16,202 bases of DNA from an uncultured Gammaproteobacteria bacterium (GTDB lineage: Bacteria > Pseudomonadota > Gammaproteobacteria > Pseudomonadales > Azotimanducaceae). Position 1 is the first letter of the stretch, and each line of letters starts with the position of its first letter. Shown here in pieces: positions 8,337 through 15,675 of this stretch. The stretch is from assembly GCA_913043075.1 (NCBI GenBank), contig CAJWLI010000008.1, forward strand, positions 1 to 16,202. The letters are read 5' to 3'. Below the pieces are notes generated by a model. The model did no database searches. It saw only the letters and a program-made list of their open reading frames with translations, and had not been told where the DNA came from. The position numbers were made by a program, and so were the translations under genes.

Positions 8337-8365
8337 AAGATACTTGTTCAAGACAAGTAAGTCAA
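8337..8365 (-). promoter_or_regulatory. Sigma70-type promoter of the acyl-CoA dehydrogenase-TetR-icmF operon
   Basis: On the - strand a -35 TTGACT (8365-8360) is separated by exactly 17 bp from a -10 TATCTT (8342-8337). Transcription would begin near 8330, leaving about 22 nt before the ATG at 8308. The spacer is filled by the inverted repeat listed separately. Confidence 0.72.
8341..8359. promoter_or_regulatory. Probable TetR operator (inverted repeat in promoter spacer)
   Basis: A perfect 7+7 bp inverted repeat, TACTTGT-TCAAG-ACAAGTA, lies between the -35 and -10 elements of the operon promoter. Total length of 19 bp and the location are typical of TetR-family operators that block RNA polymerase. 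The TetR gene is the second gene of the controlled operon, which predicts autorepression relieved by a ligand. I did not find a second full copy by eye; one half-site (TACTTGT) occurs near 15692. Confidence 0.7.
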
Positions 8366-8430
8366 TTAAACGAACAGTTGCTACTGGATCGTAAATTATT
8401 GTTTTAAATCAATTTTTTTAAGGCTCTCAT

Positions 8431-8459
8431 TTGTACAACCCTTTTCGTCCCTTTATACT
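8431..8459 (+). promoter_or_regulatory. Sigma70-type promoter of the MFS transporter gene
   Basis: A -35 TTGTAC (8431-8436) and a -10 TATACT (8454-8459) are separated by 17 bp. The start site would be near 8466, giving a leader of about 50 nt to the TTG start at 8516. The promoter faces away from the icmF operon promoter about 70 bp to its left. Confidence 0.68.
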
Positions 8460-8490
8460 CGTTTTTTATCGCATTAGTCATAAAAAAACG
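8460..8490. repeat. AT-rich inverted repeat at the MFS transcription start
   Basis: CGTTTTTTAT (8460-8469) and ATAAAAAAACG (8480-8490) are inverted copies, one arm having one extra A, around a 10-nt centre. The repeat begins immediately after the predicted -10 element and spans the predicted start of transcription. It could be an operator or a 5' leader hairpin; it is too AT-rich to be sure it is not chance. Confidence 0.4.
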
Positions 8491-8515
8491 GTCCAAGTTT
8501 TGGGGAAGCAAAAGA

Positions 8516-9715
8516 TTGAGAAAACAGCTTAGTTTTTACCTCTTTTCCATCGCTTTTTCTGGTATCGGCCTTGCGATGCAGCAATTAATCTTAAGCTGGC
8601 TTCTGGTTGGAATACTTCTTCTGCCTGCCGACAGAGTTGGAATTATCCAAGCGTCGATCGCTCTGCCAGGAATTCTCTTAATGTTATGGGGCGGTGCTAA
8701 GGCAGATCAAACTGATCCCAGAAGCATCCTGTTGAATGGCTACCTTTTAGCATGGATATTGCCCATCTGCTTGATAGCAATTATCGAGTTTGGCTTACTC
8801 AATTTGTGGTCAGTAGCATGTTTTGGCTTGCTAATGAGCGTAATAACCTCCGTTGTTACACCTGCTCAGCAATCGCTGCTTAATCAGATTGCTCGAGAAG
8901 ATATCCAGCGAGGCGTGACAGCTGTTACAGGCATAGGATTTGTCGTTCAGATTATTGGATTTAGTTTAGCTGGACAACTTGAGATAATAGGTACCAATAA
9001 TGTTCTTTTGATCCAAGCCGCCGCACTCCTTCTTACGTCAATCGCGGTCGCTGGACTGAAGCCCACTGTGCAGCTAGATAAAAAAGAAAATAATCGCCAC
9101 ATGATTCTAGATATAACTCTTGGTTTTAAGGCAGTTATTCAAAACAAGACTATTTTCAATACACTTCTCATTACATTTATATCGGGAATTTTTAATGCTG
9201 GCGCATTTTTAACGGCTATTCCCTTTATAGTGAAACGCGTGTACGACGGAAGCGCACTGGGCTTCGCAACGGTAATGGTAATTTTTTATTCCGGCGCCGC
9301 TATTTCCAATCTCATCCAATACAAGTTAATGCCGTTAGTAAAGCCAGGGTTATGGTTCCTTGTTTTGCAGCTCTCTAGAATATTGGTGCTGTTTCTCGTT
9401 TGGATAGAACCTGATTGGACTTTTTTGCTAGCCGTCCTTTTTGCTTGGGGCCTGAATATGGGTGTCACCACCAATCTCTCACGAACTATTGTGCAAGAGG
9501 CTTCCGAGACGCTCTTCCTTGCAAGGATCCTCAGCGTTTACAACATAGGTTTAATGGGCAGCATTCCCGTAGGAGCAATCATAATTGGTTATGTGATCGA
9601 ACACTACGGAACCATGAGCGCCATGGTCCCCGGCATGTTCCTATCCGCCTTGGTTTTTCTCTACGGAATCTTATTCACAAACCTCAGTTCATACCGCTCG
9701 CCCAAACTCCGATAA
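8516..9715 (+). CDS. Major facilitator superfamily transporter
   Basis: This 399-residue inner-membrane protein has about 11-12 hydrophobic segments, beginning at about residues 5-35 and ending at about 365-390. A short charged loop AKADQTDPRS after the second segment resembles the MFS loop 2-3 motif, and the sequence resembles the MFS_3/enterobactin-exporter-like group. These proteins move small molecules with the proton gradient, often outward. The start is a TTG at 8516 preceded by GGGGAAG at 8502-8508 with 7 nt spacing; no ATG or GTG exists upstream in frame near the promoter. It diverges from the icmF operon and ends 4 nt from the convergent crotonase stop. Substrate is unknown; export of a metabolite of the neighbouring acyl-CoA pathway is possible but unsupported. 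Confidence 0.88.
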   Translation: MRKQLSFYLFSIAFSGIGLAMQQLILSWLLVGILLLPADRVGIIQASIALPGILLMLWGGAKADQTDPRSILLNGYLLAWILPICLIAIIEFGLLNLWSVACFGLLMSVITSVVTPAQQSLLNQIAREDIQRGVTAVTGIGFVVQIIGFSLAGQLEIIGTNNVLLIQAAALLLTSIAVAGLKPTVQLDKKENNRHMILDITLGFKAVIQNKTIFNTLLITFISGIFNAGAFLTAIPFIVKRVYDGSALGFATVMVIFYSGAAISNLIQYKLMPLVKPGLWFLVLQLSRILVLFLVWIEPDWTFLLAVLFAWGLNMGVTTNLSRTIVQEASETLFLARILSVYNIGLMGSIPVGAIIIGYVIEHYGTMSAMVPGMFLSALVFLYGILFTNLSSYRSPKLR

Positions 9716-9719
9716 GTGC

Positions 9720-10517
9720 TTACGAGATGTTCTTCTTGAAATCAGGTTCTCTTTTTTCTAAAAACGCATTAATCGCCTCCTTATGCTCCGGCGTTTCATA
9801 GCAAAGAGATAAAGCCTTGAGTTCACGGGACTGAACAAGCCCAAGATCTGACTCGTCCATGTTTTCAGTAATAAGCTGCTTAACCTTCTTCAGGGCCTCC
9901 GGGGGGTTCTCCCCCATGGTTCTCGCGACGATCACCGCCTCAGCCATAAGGTCTTGAGGATTTGTTACCTTGTCCACCAGACCAACTTTCAAAGCCTCTT
10001 CGGCAAGGATCGTTTTTCCCGTTAACATTAATTCGCTAGCAGCGCCAAAACCACACCGAGCTATTAGGAACTTTGAGCTTGCAAGCTCAGGAACCAAGCC
10101 CATTTTTATGAACCTGCAGCTCAACTTCGCTTCAGTGGAGGCAATTATAAAGTCCATCGGTAAAACCTGCGTCAGGCCGACCCCAATAGCAGCGCCGTTG
10201 ATCGCCGCAACAACTGGCTTAGAGGATCGAATCAAGCTAACCCAATCGCCTGAACCGTCCTCTGATCCGGCCTCTCCACTTACAGACTCAGCGTGAAAAA
10301 GGTCCTTCACGTCGGCTCCAGCGCAAAAGCCACGGCCGCTGCCTGTGACTAAAAAAGCGTCTACCCCGGGGTCTTTGTTTCCAAGAGATATAACTGCTTC
10401 CATTTCTGCTCCCATTTTTCGCGTCCAGGCATTAAGACGGTCTGGACGATTCATTGAAATGGTAACAATTCCTTCGTTGTTTTCGACGAGTATGTTTTCG
10501 AAATTCAAGCCAATCAC
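9720..10517 (-). CDS. Crotonase-family enoyl-CoA isomerase/hydratase
   Basis: This 265-residue crotonase has the family's oxyanion-hole motifs GRGFCAGAD (about 61-69) and NGAAIGVGL (107-115), and GLVPELASS (140-148). Glu144 sits where delta3,delta2-enoyl-CoA isomerases keep their single catalytic glutamate. The other glutamate of true hydratases (in the QPE segment of rat crotonase) appears replaced in RFIKMG, so isomerase activity is favoured over hydratase. The reaction would shift double bonds of unsaturated acyl-CoAs during beta-oxidation. The start is GTG at 10517, with a weak AAGG just before it; a TTG a few codons in is an alternative. It has its own promoter candidate at 10542-10571. 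It is transcribed in the same direction as phoU upstream but separated by 85 nt. Confidence 0.9.
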   Translation of the reverse strand: MIGLNFENILVENNEGIVTISMNRPDRLNAWTRKMGAEMEAVISLGNKDPGVDAFLVTGSGRGFCAGADVKDLFHAESVSGEAGSEDGSGDWVSLIRSSKPVVAAINGAAIGVGLTQVLPMDFIIASTEAKLSCRFIKMGLVPELASSKFLIARCGFGAASELMLTGKTILAEEALKVGLVDKVTNPQDLMAEAVIVARTMGENPPEALKKVKQLITENMDESDLGLVQSRELKALSLCYETPEHKEAINAFLEKREPDFKKNIS

Positions 10518-10541
10518 CTTAAAATGAAAATGGTTTTACAA

Positions 10542-10571
10542 ATGATAGGCCTCTCTTGCGGTGCATAGCAA
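10542..10571 (-). promoter_or_regulatory. Candidate promoter of the crotonase gene
   Basis: On the - strand, -35 TTGCTA (10571-10566) and -10 TATCAT (10547-10542) are 18 bp apart. Transcription would begin about 18 nt before the GTG start. The -35 and spacer overlap the inverted repeat at 10556-10577. Confidence 0.5.
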
Positions 10572-10577
10572 CCGCAA
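10556..10577. repeat. Operator-like inverted repeat overlapping the crotonase promoter
   Basis: TTGCGGT and ACCGCAA are perfect 7-bp inverted arms around an 8-nt centre (GCATAGCA), total 22 bp. It covers the -35 element and part of the spacer of the candidate crotonase promoter, as a repressor site would. The A-run that follows on the + strand is on the wrong side for an intrinsic terminator of phoU. Confidence 0.5.
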
Positions 10578-10602
10578 AAAAATTCCGTTCGTCTTAAAGT
10601 TC

Positions 10603-11277
10603 TTAAGATTTAGGGAACTCAGTCAAGTTTTTGTGTCTAACTATTTCGCCCTCTTCCATCGAGATAATTTCTTCCGCTATGTTAGTAGCCAAATCCCCGA
10701 TTCGCTCCAAGTTAGAAGAAACCGTTAGCAGGGATAGCGCTGCACGAATCGATTCGGATTTATCTAACATTACTTTAGTAAGTGTTTTATAGGTTGCGGC
10801 ATGCATAATGTCTAACTCATCATCCAGCTCTAGAACTGTTCTTGCTTTTTTTGCATCTTGCTGGGTAAGAGCAACTATAGATTCTTTTACCATTTTTGAA
10901 CAAAGCTCCGCCATGGAATGCAAATTTAGATCTGCGACGACCCTATCTTTGTCCGAGATGTATTCGATACGCTCTGCGATATTCTTTAGCTGGTCGCCCA
11001 TTCGCTCTAAGTCATTATTAACTTTCAGGACGACAATTAGAAACCGCAAATTTTCAGAGACTGGCTGATGCAGCGCCAAAACTTTCAGACATTCTTCTTC
11101 GATTTCAACCTCTATCTTATCGATCAGGTGCTCGACTTCATAAACTTGGTTTACCAAAACTAAATCATAGTTTTGGATCATGGCACTGGCTGTCTCTATA
11201 CCTTCTGCAACCATTTCTCCCAAATCCAGGATTCTATTCCTTACCTGGTTGACATCTTTTTCAAGGTGTTTGGACAT
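10603..11277 (-). CDS. phoU: Phosphate signalling complex protein PhoU
   Basis: PhoU is a cytosolic all-helical protein that links the Pst phosphate transporter to the PhoR kinase and keeps the Pho regulon off when phosphate is plentiful. The 224 residues hold the two repeated three-helix units, each with the metal-binding signature: NNDLERMGDQLKNIAER in the first and SSNLERIGDLATNIAEE in the second. The N-terminus with an HLEKDVNQVRNRILDLGEMV helix is also typical. The ATG at 11277 fits the family start. No pstSCAB or phoBR genes are present on either side in this window, so it stands alone, transcribed divergently from the nucleoside transporter. Confidence 0.95.
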   Translation of the reverse strand: MSKHLEKDVNQVRNRILDLGEMVAEGIETASAMIQNYDLVLVNQVYEVEHLIDKIEVEIEEECLKVLALHQPVSENLRFLIVVLKVNNDLERMGDQLKNIAERIEYISDKDRVVADLNLHSMAELCSKMVKESIVALTQQDAKKARTVLELDDELDIMHAATYKTLTKVMLDKSESIRAALSLLTVSSNLERIGDLATNIAEEIISMEEGEIVRHKNLTEFPKS

Positions 11278-11310
11278 TAAAAAAACTCTAATACCAATTT
11301 TCGTTTCTCT

Positions 11311-11319
11311 ACGATAGCA
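11311..11319 (-). promoter_or_regulatory. Candidate extended -10 promoter of phoU
   Basis: TGCTATCGT on the - strand (11319-11311) is an extended -10 element without a recognisable -35. It would start transcription near 11304, about 27 nt before the phoU ATG. No Pho-box-like direct repeat is evident by eye. Confidence 0.35.
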
Positions 11320-11399
11320 TACTTCAAGAAAACGAAGGGACAGGAAAAAATAACTAACGAGTCCATAAACTAAAATTTAATCTAAAAGTTGTGAAAATA

Positions 11400-12650
11400 A
11401 TGTTGTTATTGCAGAGTTTTGTCGGCCTCGCCCTTCTAATATTTCTATGCCTAATATTCAGCGAATCCCGGACAGACATTAAATTAAGGATCGTTGGCAA
11501 GAGCTTGCTTCTTCAAACGGTACTCGCTTTGATTTTGTTAAAACTTCCTGCGTCACAGGGGTTATTTGTTTTTTTTAACGATGGAATCTCTGTCTTGCAA
11601 GCTGCTACAAGAGCAGGAACCTCATTCATATTCGGTTACCTTGGAGGCGACGCTTTACCCTTTCAAACGAGCGATCAGGGCGATGGATTCATCTTAGCAT
11701 TTCAAGCAATGCCATTGATAATTGTAGTAAGTGTCATTTCATCAATCCTGATGTACTTAAAAATCCTCCCGCTAATTATGCGGGGTTTTTCGTTCATTCT
11801 TGAAAAAACTATTGAGGTAGGAGGTGCGGTAGGGTTAGGCGTATCAGCAAATGCCTTTCTCGGAATGATCGAGTCCCCTTTGTTAATTAAACATTACCTC
11901 CAGAAAATAAGCAGGGGCGAGCTGTTCGCAATCATGGTTGCTGGAATGGCCACGATTGCCGGGACAATGTTAGCCCTGGAGTCAGCGATCATTAGCTCAG
12001 TTGTCCCAAACGCAATAGGCCATTTAATTAGTTGCTCTCTGATAACACTGCCTGCAGCAATTTACATAGCTCACATATTTGTTCCAGACAACTCGTTAAT
12101 AACTACTGGTCAAGGGGAATCTGACAGAGGCGCAGACAGTTTGGTCGACGCTATTAGCGTAGGAACATCAAATGGATTACAGATTTTTTTAAACGTAATC
12201 GCAATGATCATAGTAATTGTAGCTCTCGTGTTCTTGGTTAATGCTTTTCTTGGTGCTCTTCCCGAGATAGCAGGGGAAGAGGTAACATTAGAGAGAGTCC
12301 TTGGATTTCTCCTAATCCCTTTAACAATGATGATGGGAATTCCTTTTGACCAAGCCTTCACCGCAGGACAGCTCATGGGCACTAAGTTAGTGCTGACTGA
12401 ATTTATTGCTTATGTCAGACTGGGTGAATTGCCCTTGGAAGTCATGTCTGAGAGAACTAGACTAATTATGACTTATGCACTTTGCGGTTTTGCAAACTTT
12501 GTTAGTCTCGGCATTATGGTCTCTGGCTTAATCACTCTTGTTCCGAAAAGAAAACAAGAGATAATTGATCTAGGGTTAAAATCACTTGTTGCTGGCACAA
12601 TCGCTACTTGTACCACAGCAGCTCTCGTGGGGATTATTCTTACAATCTAG
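11400..12650 (+). CDS. CNT-family (NupC-like) nucleoside transporter
   Basis: This 416-residue inner-membrane protein belongs to the concentrative nucleoside transporter family, which imports nucleosides with H+ or Na+. Seen are the family N-terminus MLLLQSFVGLALLIFL ending in FSESRTDIK, the segment FIFGYLGGD, the VGLGVSANAFLGMIESPLLIK motif (binding-site region, near 155-175), and the C-terminal AYALCGFANFVSLGIM motif. These match bacterial CNTs such as NupC. ATG at 11400 matches the family start; a GTG at 11391 would add three residues. No clear Shine-Dalgarno is seen before either. It diverges from phoU and converges on the ModF-like gene with 119 nt between stops. Confidence 0.93.
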   Translation: MLLLQSFVGLALLIFLCLIFSESRTDIKLRIVGKSLLLQTVLALILLKLPASQGLFVFFNDGISVLQAATRAGTSFIFGYLGGDALPFQTSDQGDGFILAFQAMPLIIVVSVISSILMYLKILPLIMRGFSFILEKTIEVGGAVGLGVSANAFLGMIESPLLIKHYLQKISRGELFAIMVAGMATIAGTMLALESAIISSVVPNAIGHLISCSLITLPAAIYIAHIFVPDNSLITTGQGESDRGADSLVDAISVGTSNGLQIFLNVIAMIIVIVALVFLVNAFLGALPEIAGEEVTLERVLGFLLIPLTMMMGIPFDQAFTAGQLMGTKLVLTEFIAYVRLGELPLEVMSERTRLIMTYALCGFANFVSLGIMVSGLITLVPKRKQEIIDLGLKSLVAGTIATCTTAALVGIILTI

Positions 12651-12681
12651 CCAAGAGAAACTGAACTGGACTAAGATAAGC

Positions 12682-12698
12682 GTTTTGAGACTCAAAAC
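12682..12698. repeat. Palindrome between convergent genes
   Basis: GTTTTGAG-A-CTCAAAAC is a perfect palindrome in the 119-bp gap between the convergent nucleoside transporter and ModF-like genes, followed at 12701-12707 by another GTTTGAG. It could form a 7-bp hairpin with a 3-nt loop in transcripts from either side. There is no U-tract after it on either strand, so calling it an intrinsic terminator is weak. Confidence 0.35.
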
Positions 12699-12769
12699 AA
12701 GTTTGAGGTCCTACCGATTCAAGGCATTGCTATGCCAAAATCCTAAAACCAGAGCATGAATGATTTAGC

Positions 12770-14179
12770 CTAATCAAGTTCTAAGCTGTTCGATATGGAA
12801 TGAATTTCGTCTTCTAAATCGTGAGTCACGTATACGATCGTGGAATCTCCATCAGCGCACAATCTATTGATAAGCGCCAAAACAAGTTGCCGATTAGCAT
12901 CATCAAGTCCGCGGCAAGGCTCATCAAGCAACAAAAGCGGCGGATGCTTCACCATCGCTCTGCAGATCAAAATAAGTCTTTGCTGGCCAAAAGACATTTC
13001 AGAAAACCTACGACTTTTTTCCTTTTCAAGGCCAAGCAGTTCCAGCCATTTATAGGCTATTTTGTAGTGTAAATCTGGAGCATTAGAGTAAAGTCCTATG
13101 GTGTCGAAAAAACCGGACACGATAACATTTATAACACTTACTGTGATTCGATGATCCCAGTGTAATGCGTTAGAAACAAACCCAAGATTCTTCTTAATTT
13201 CCCATATGGTTTCGCCTTTACCCTTTTTAAAACCGAAAACACAAATATCGTTGGCATAACTCTGGGGATGATCACCATTGATAAGATTTAAGAGGGTAGT
13301 TTTTCCAGAACCATTGGGACCTCGAATCTGCCAATGAGAACCTGGCTTGATTATTAAGTCGAGATTTTCAAAGACAGTATTTTCTAAATACTTTACCCTT
13401 GCGTTTTTTATGTTTACTAACGATCCGTCCGCGTTTAGGGGAAGCATTTTTTTTTCTAGCGGCGGCGGGAGGACAACACGTCTCGACTCTATTTTCGTAA
13501 TCGACGAAATCATGGACCGCGCCTCAAGCCCGTTTTGGCATGAGAATAGTCGTATTTCGGAATTTGAATCTAAGAAAAAAACCTTGTTAGTGTTTTCTGG
13601 GATATCCGTTTCTCGGCTCACTGCATAGATCCTTGTGACGGATTTGCTCAAACGCCCTATCAGGGCCAAGACTTGCGTTCTACCCGCCAAATCTAATCCT
13701 TCAAGCGGGTCCTCTAGAAGCAATAAGTCGGGTTGGATTAGCAGAGCTCGCGCCACGATTACTTTTTTCGACTCGCCTGAAGATAGTTTTCTGAAGCCCT
13801 TGTAGAGCAAAGAACTTAAGTCCAAAAATTCGATTAGGTGGGCAAGCAAATCCCCGTCGGGACTTGCCTCTTTTAAAAGGTCTAGAACCGGCGTGCCAGA
13901 AAAGATTTGATCAGTCAGATCGCTGTCGTCGCGAGCTTCCTCACTCAAAATCAAACGCTCTTGCTCTCGAAGCGAAACCACCCCAACTCTGAGAGCAGAA
14001 TTCGAATAAGTTCCTCCTGAAACCAACCCAGGATCACAAAGGCAATCCAAAAGGGCTGACTTTCCCACGCCATCGCTACCGAAAATAACAGAGCAATCTC
14101 CCGAAGCTATCGCCATGTCTACGCTTTTTAGTGCGGGTCTCCCATCTAAACGAATTGTAACGTTTTCTAAATTAATCAA
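12770..14179 (-). CDS. modF: ModF/PhrA-like protein with two ABC ATPase domains
   Basis: This 469-residue soluble protein holds two ABC ATPase domains and no membrane segment, like E. coli ModF (about 490 residues), once called the photorepair protein PhrA; its role remains poorly defined. Domain 1: Walker A GSDGVGKS 34-41, signature LSSGES near 132, but the Walker B end reads LLLLEDP (E156-D157) instead of DE, and Ser188 replaces the switch histidine. Domain 2: Walker A GPNGSGKT 287-294, the ModF-specific NGDHPQSYANDICVFG and KGETIWEIKKNLG blocks, signature MSFGQQ 395-400, intact LLLLDEP 415-421 and H453. Thus domain 1 looks degenerate and domain 2 active. The start is TTG at 14179, 23 nt behind the ilvC stop, so it may be co-transcribed with ilvC. 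No molybdate transport genes are adjacent. Confidence 0.88.
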   Translation of the reverse strand: MINLENVTIRLDGRPALKSVDMAIASGDCSVIFGSDGVGKSALLDCLCDPGLVSGGTYSNSALRVGVVSLREQERLILSEEARDDSDLTDQIFSGTPVLDLLKEASPDGDLLAHLIEFLDLSSLLYKGFRKLSSGESKKVIVARALLIQPDLLLLEDPLEGLDLAGRTQVLALIGRLSKSVTRIYAVSRETDIPENTNKVFFLDSNSEIRLFSCQNGLEARSMISSITKIESRRVVLPPPLEKKMLPLNADGSLVNIKNARVKYLENTVFENLDLIIKPGSHWQIRGPNGSGKTTLLNLINGDHPQSYANDICVFGFKKGKGETIWEIKKNLGFVSNALHWDHRITVSVINVIVSGFFDTIGLYSNAPDLHYKIAYKWLELLGLEKEKSRRFSEMSFGQQRLILICRAMVKHPPLLLLDEPCRGLDDANRQLVLALINRLCADGDSTIVYVTHDLEDEIHSISNSLELD

Positions 14180-14202
14180 TGCTAAAAGCTGCCGATTCTA
14201 CT

Positions 14203-15675
14203 TCATAGAATCCTCTTCATTGCACTCATATAGCCCCTCAGTTTCTTTCCAATAACTTCAACGCTGTGATCGCGAATCGAGTTGTTGACATTAATGAGGT
14301 GCTGATTGTCCACTCCAGAATCATTTAAACCCAAGCCCCTTCCAACAACGTCTGCGTCCTGCCTTTCCATAAACTCTTGGAGCAACGGAAAGCAAGCGTG
14401 ATTGAAGAGGTAACATCCATATTCGGCCGTATCAGAAATAGTTCTATTCATTTCAAACAGTTTCTTTCGGGCTATGGTATTCGCTATTAAAGGAGTCTCA
14501 TGCAAAGACTCGTAGTAAGCCGACTCCTCCTTAATCCCTGACGATGTCATGACCTCGTAGGCCAATTCAACGCCTGATTTCACCATCGCCACCATTAATA
14601 TGCCGTGGTCAAAATATTCTTGTTCTTGAATGTCCTCGGAAGTGTTCTCAGTTGTCTCAAAATCCGTCCGGCTAGTTTCCTCTCGCCATGATAAGAGCTT
14701 TTCATCATCTTGATTCCAGTCCTCCATCATGCCAGCGGAAAATTGCCCAGTCATGATGTCATCCATGTGCTTTTCGTAAAGGGGACGCATTATTTCTTTC
14801 AATTCCTCTGACAACTCAAACGCCCTTATTTTTGCAGGATTAGAAAGACGATCCATCATGTTAGTCACGCCACCATGCTTTAGCGCCTCAGTAATTGTTT
14901 CCCATCCAAACTGCACGAGCTTTGAGGCATAGCCAGGCTCTATTCCTTTTTCAACCATTTTATTAAAGCAGAGCAACGAGCCGGTCTGAAGCATTCCACA
15001 CAGGATAGTTTGTTCTCCCATCAAGTCAGACTTCACCTCAGCAATGAAAGAGGACATCAAAACGCCAGCCTTATGGCCACCTGTTCCAGCCGCATAAGCT
15101 TTGGCTATCGAGAGTCCCTCTTTGAGCGGGTCATTTTCTTCATGGACCGCTATTAAGGTCGGCACCCCAAAACCGCGCTTATACTCTTCTCTGACTTCAG
15201 TACCGGGACACTTCGGCGCAACCATGATAACCGTTATATCCTCGCGGACGGTCACACCCTCTTCCACGATGTTGAAACCATGAGAATATGAGAGACAGGA
15301 ATTTTTCTTCATTAACGGCATAATTTCTTTCACCACTAAAGAGTGCTGCTTGTCAGGAGTGAGGTTTAACACAAGATCTGCACTTGGAATAAGATCCTCA
15401 TAGGTTCCAACCTCAAAACCATTCTCCGTCGCGTTCTGCCAAGAAGCTCTCTTCTCCTGGATAGCTGAATCCCTTAAAGCAAACGCTACGCTCAAGCCGC
15501 TGTCCCTGAGATTTAGTCCTTGATTTAAGCCCTGGGAGCCGCAACCCACAACGACGAGCTTTTTCCCCTTAAGGTAATTCGCTTCGTCTGCAAATTCTGA
15601 GAGGTCCATAAACTCGCACTTCCCCAGTTGGGCAAGTTGATCTCTCAATGACAATGAGTTGAAATAATTGGCCAT
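14203..15675 (-). CDS. ilvC: Ketol-acid reductoisomerase, class II (IlvC)
   Basis: IlvC converts acetolactate and acetohydroxybutyrate to dihydroxy-acids with NADPH and Mg2+, the second step of valine, leucine and isoleucine synthesis, in the cytosol. The 490 residues make it the long class II form. Starting at the ATG at 15675 (MANYFNSLSL), every key residue falls at its E. coli number: GCGSQG 44-49, Arg68, Arg76 and Ser78 for NADPH phosphate, His132, Lys155, Asp217 and Glu221 (VKSDLMGEQ), Glu389 and Glu393, Ser414. An AGGA Shine-Dalgarno lies 6 nt upstream. A 43-codon in-frame extension to 15804 is open, but it contains the predicted promoter and is rejected. No ilvY-like regulator is divergent. 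The ModF-like gene follows 23 nt after the stop. Confidence 0.98.
   Translation of the reverse strand: MANYFNSLSLRDQLAQLGKCEFMDLSEFADEANYLKGKKLVVVGCGSQGLNQGLNLRDSGLSVAFALRDSAIQEKRASWQNATENGFEVGTYEDLIPSADLVLNLTPDKQHSLVVKEIMPLMKKNSCLSYSHGFNIVEEGVTVREDITVIMVAPKCPGTEVREEYKRGFGVPTLIAVHEENDPLKEGLSIAKAYAAGTGGHKAGVLMSSFIAEVKSDLMGEQTILCGMLQTGSLLCFNKMVEKGIEPGYASKLVQFGWETITEALKHGGVTNMMDRLSNPAKIRAFELSEELKEIMRPLYEKHMDDIMTGQFSAGMMEDWNQDDEKLLSWREETSRTDFETTENTSEDIQEQEYFDHGILMVAMVKSGVELAYEVMTSSGIKEESAYYESLHETPLIANTIARKKLFEMNRTISDTAEYGCYLFNHACFPLLQEFMERQDADVVGRGLGLNDSGVDNQHLINVNNSIRDHSVEVIGKKLRGYMSAMKRIL

Noticed and set aside
8309..8338. Upstream TTG start for the acyl-CoA dehydrogenase
   Set aside because: It overlaps the -10 element of the predicted promoter, and the family N-terminus begins at the ATG at 8308.
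10556..10582. Hairpin plus A-run as a terminator for phoU
   Set aside because: phoU runs on the - strand, where the T-run precedes the stem rather than following it; there is no terminator geometry for either strand.
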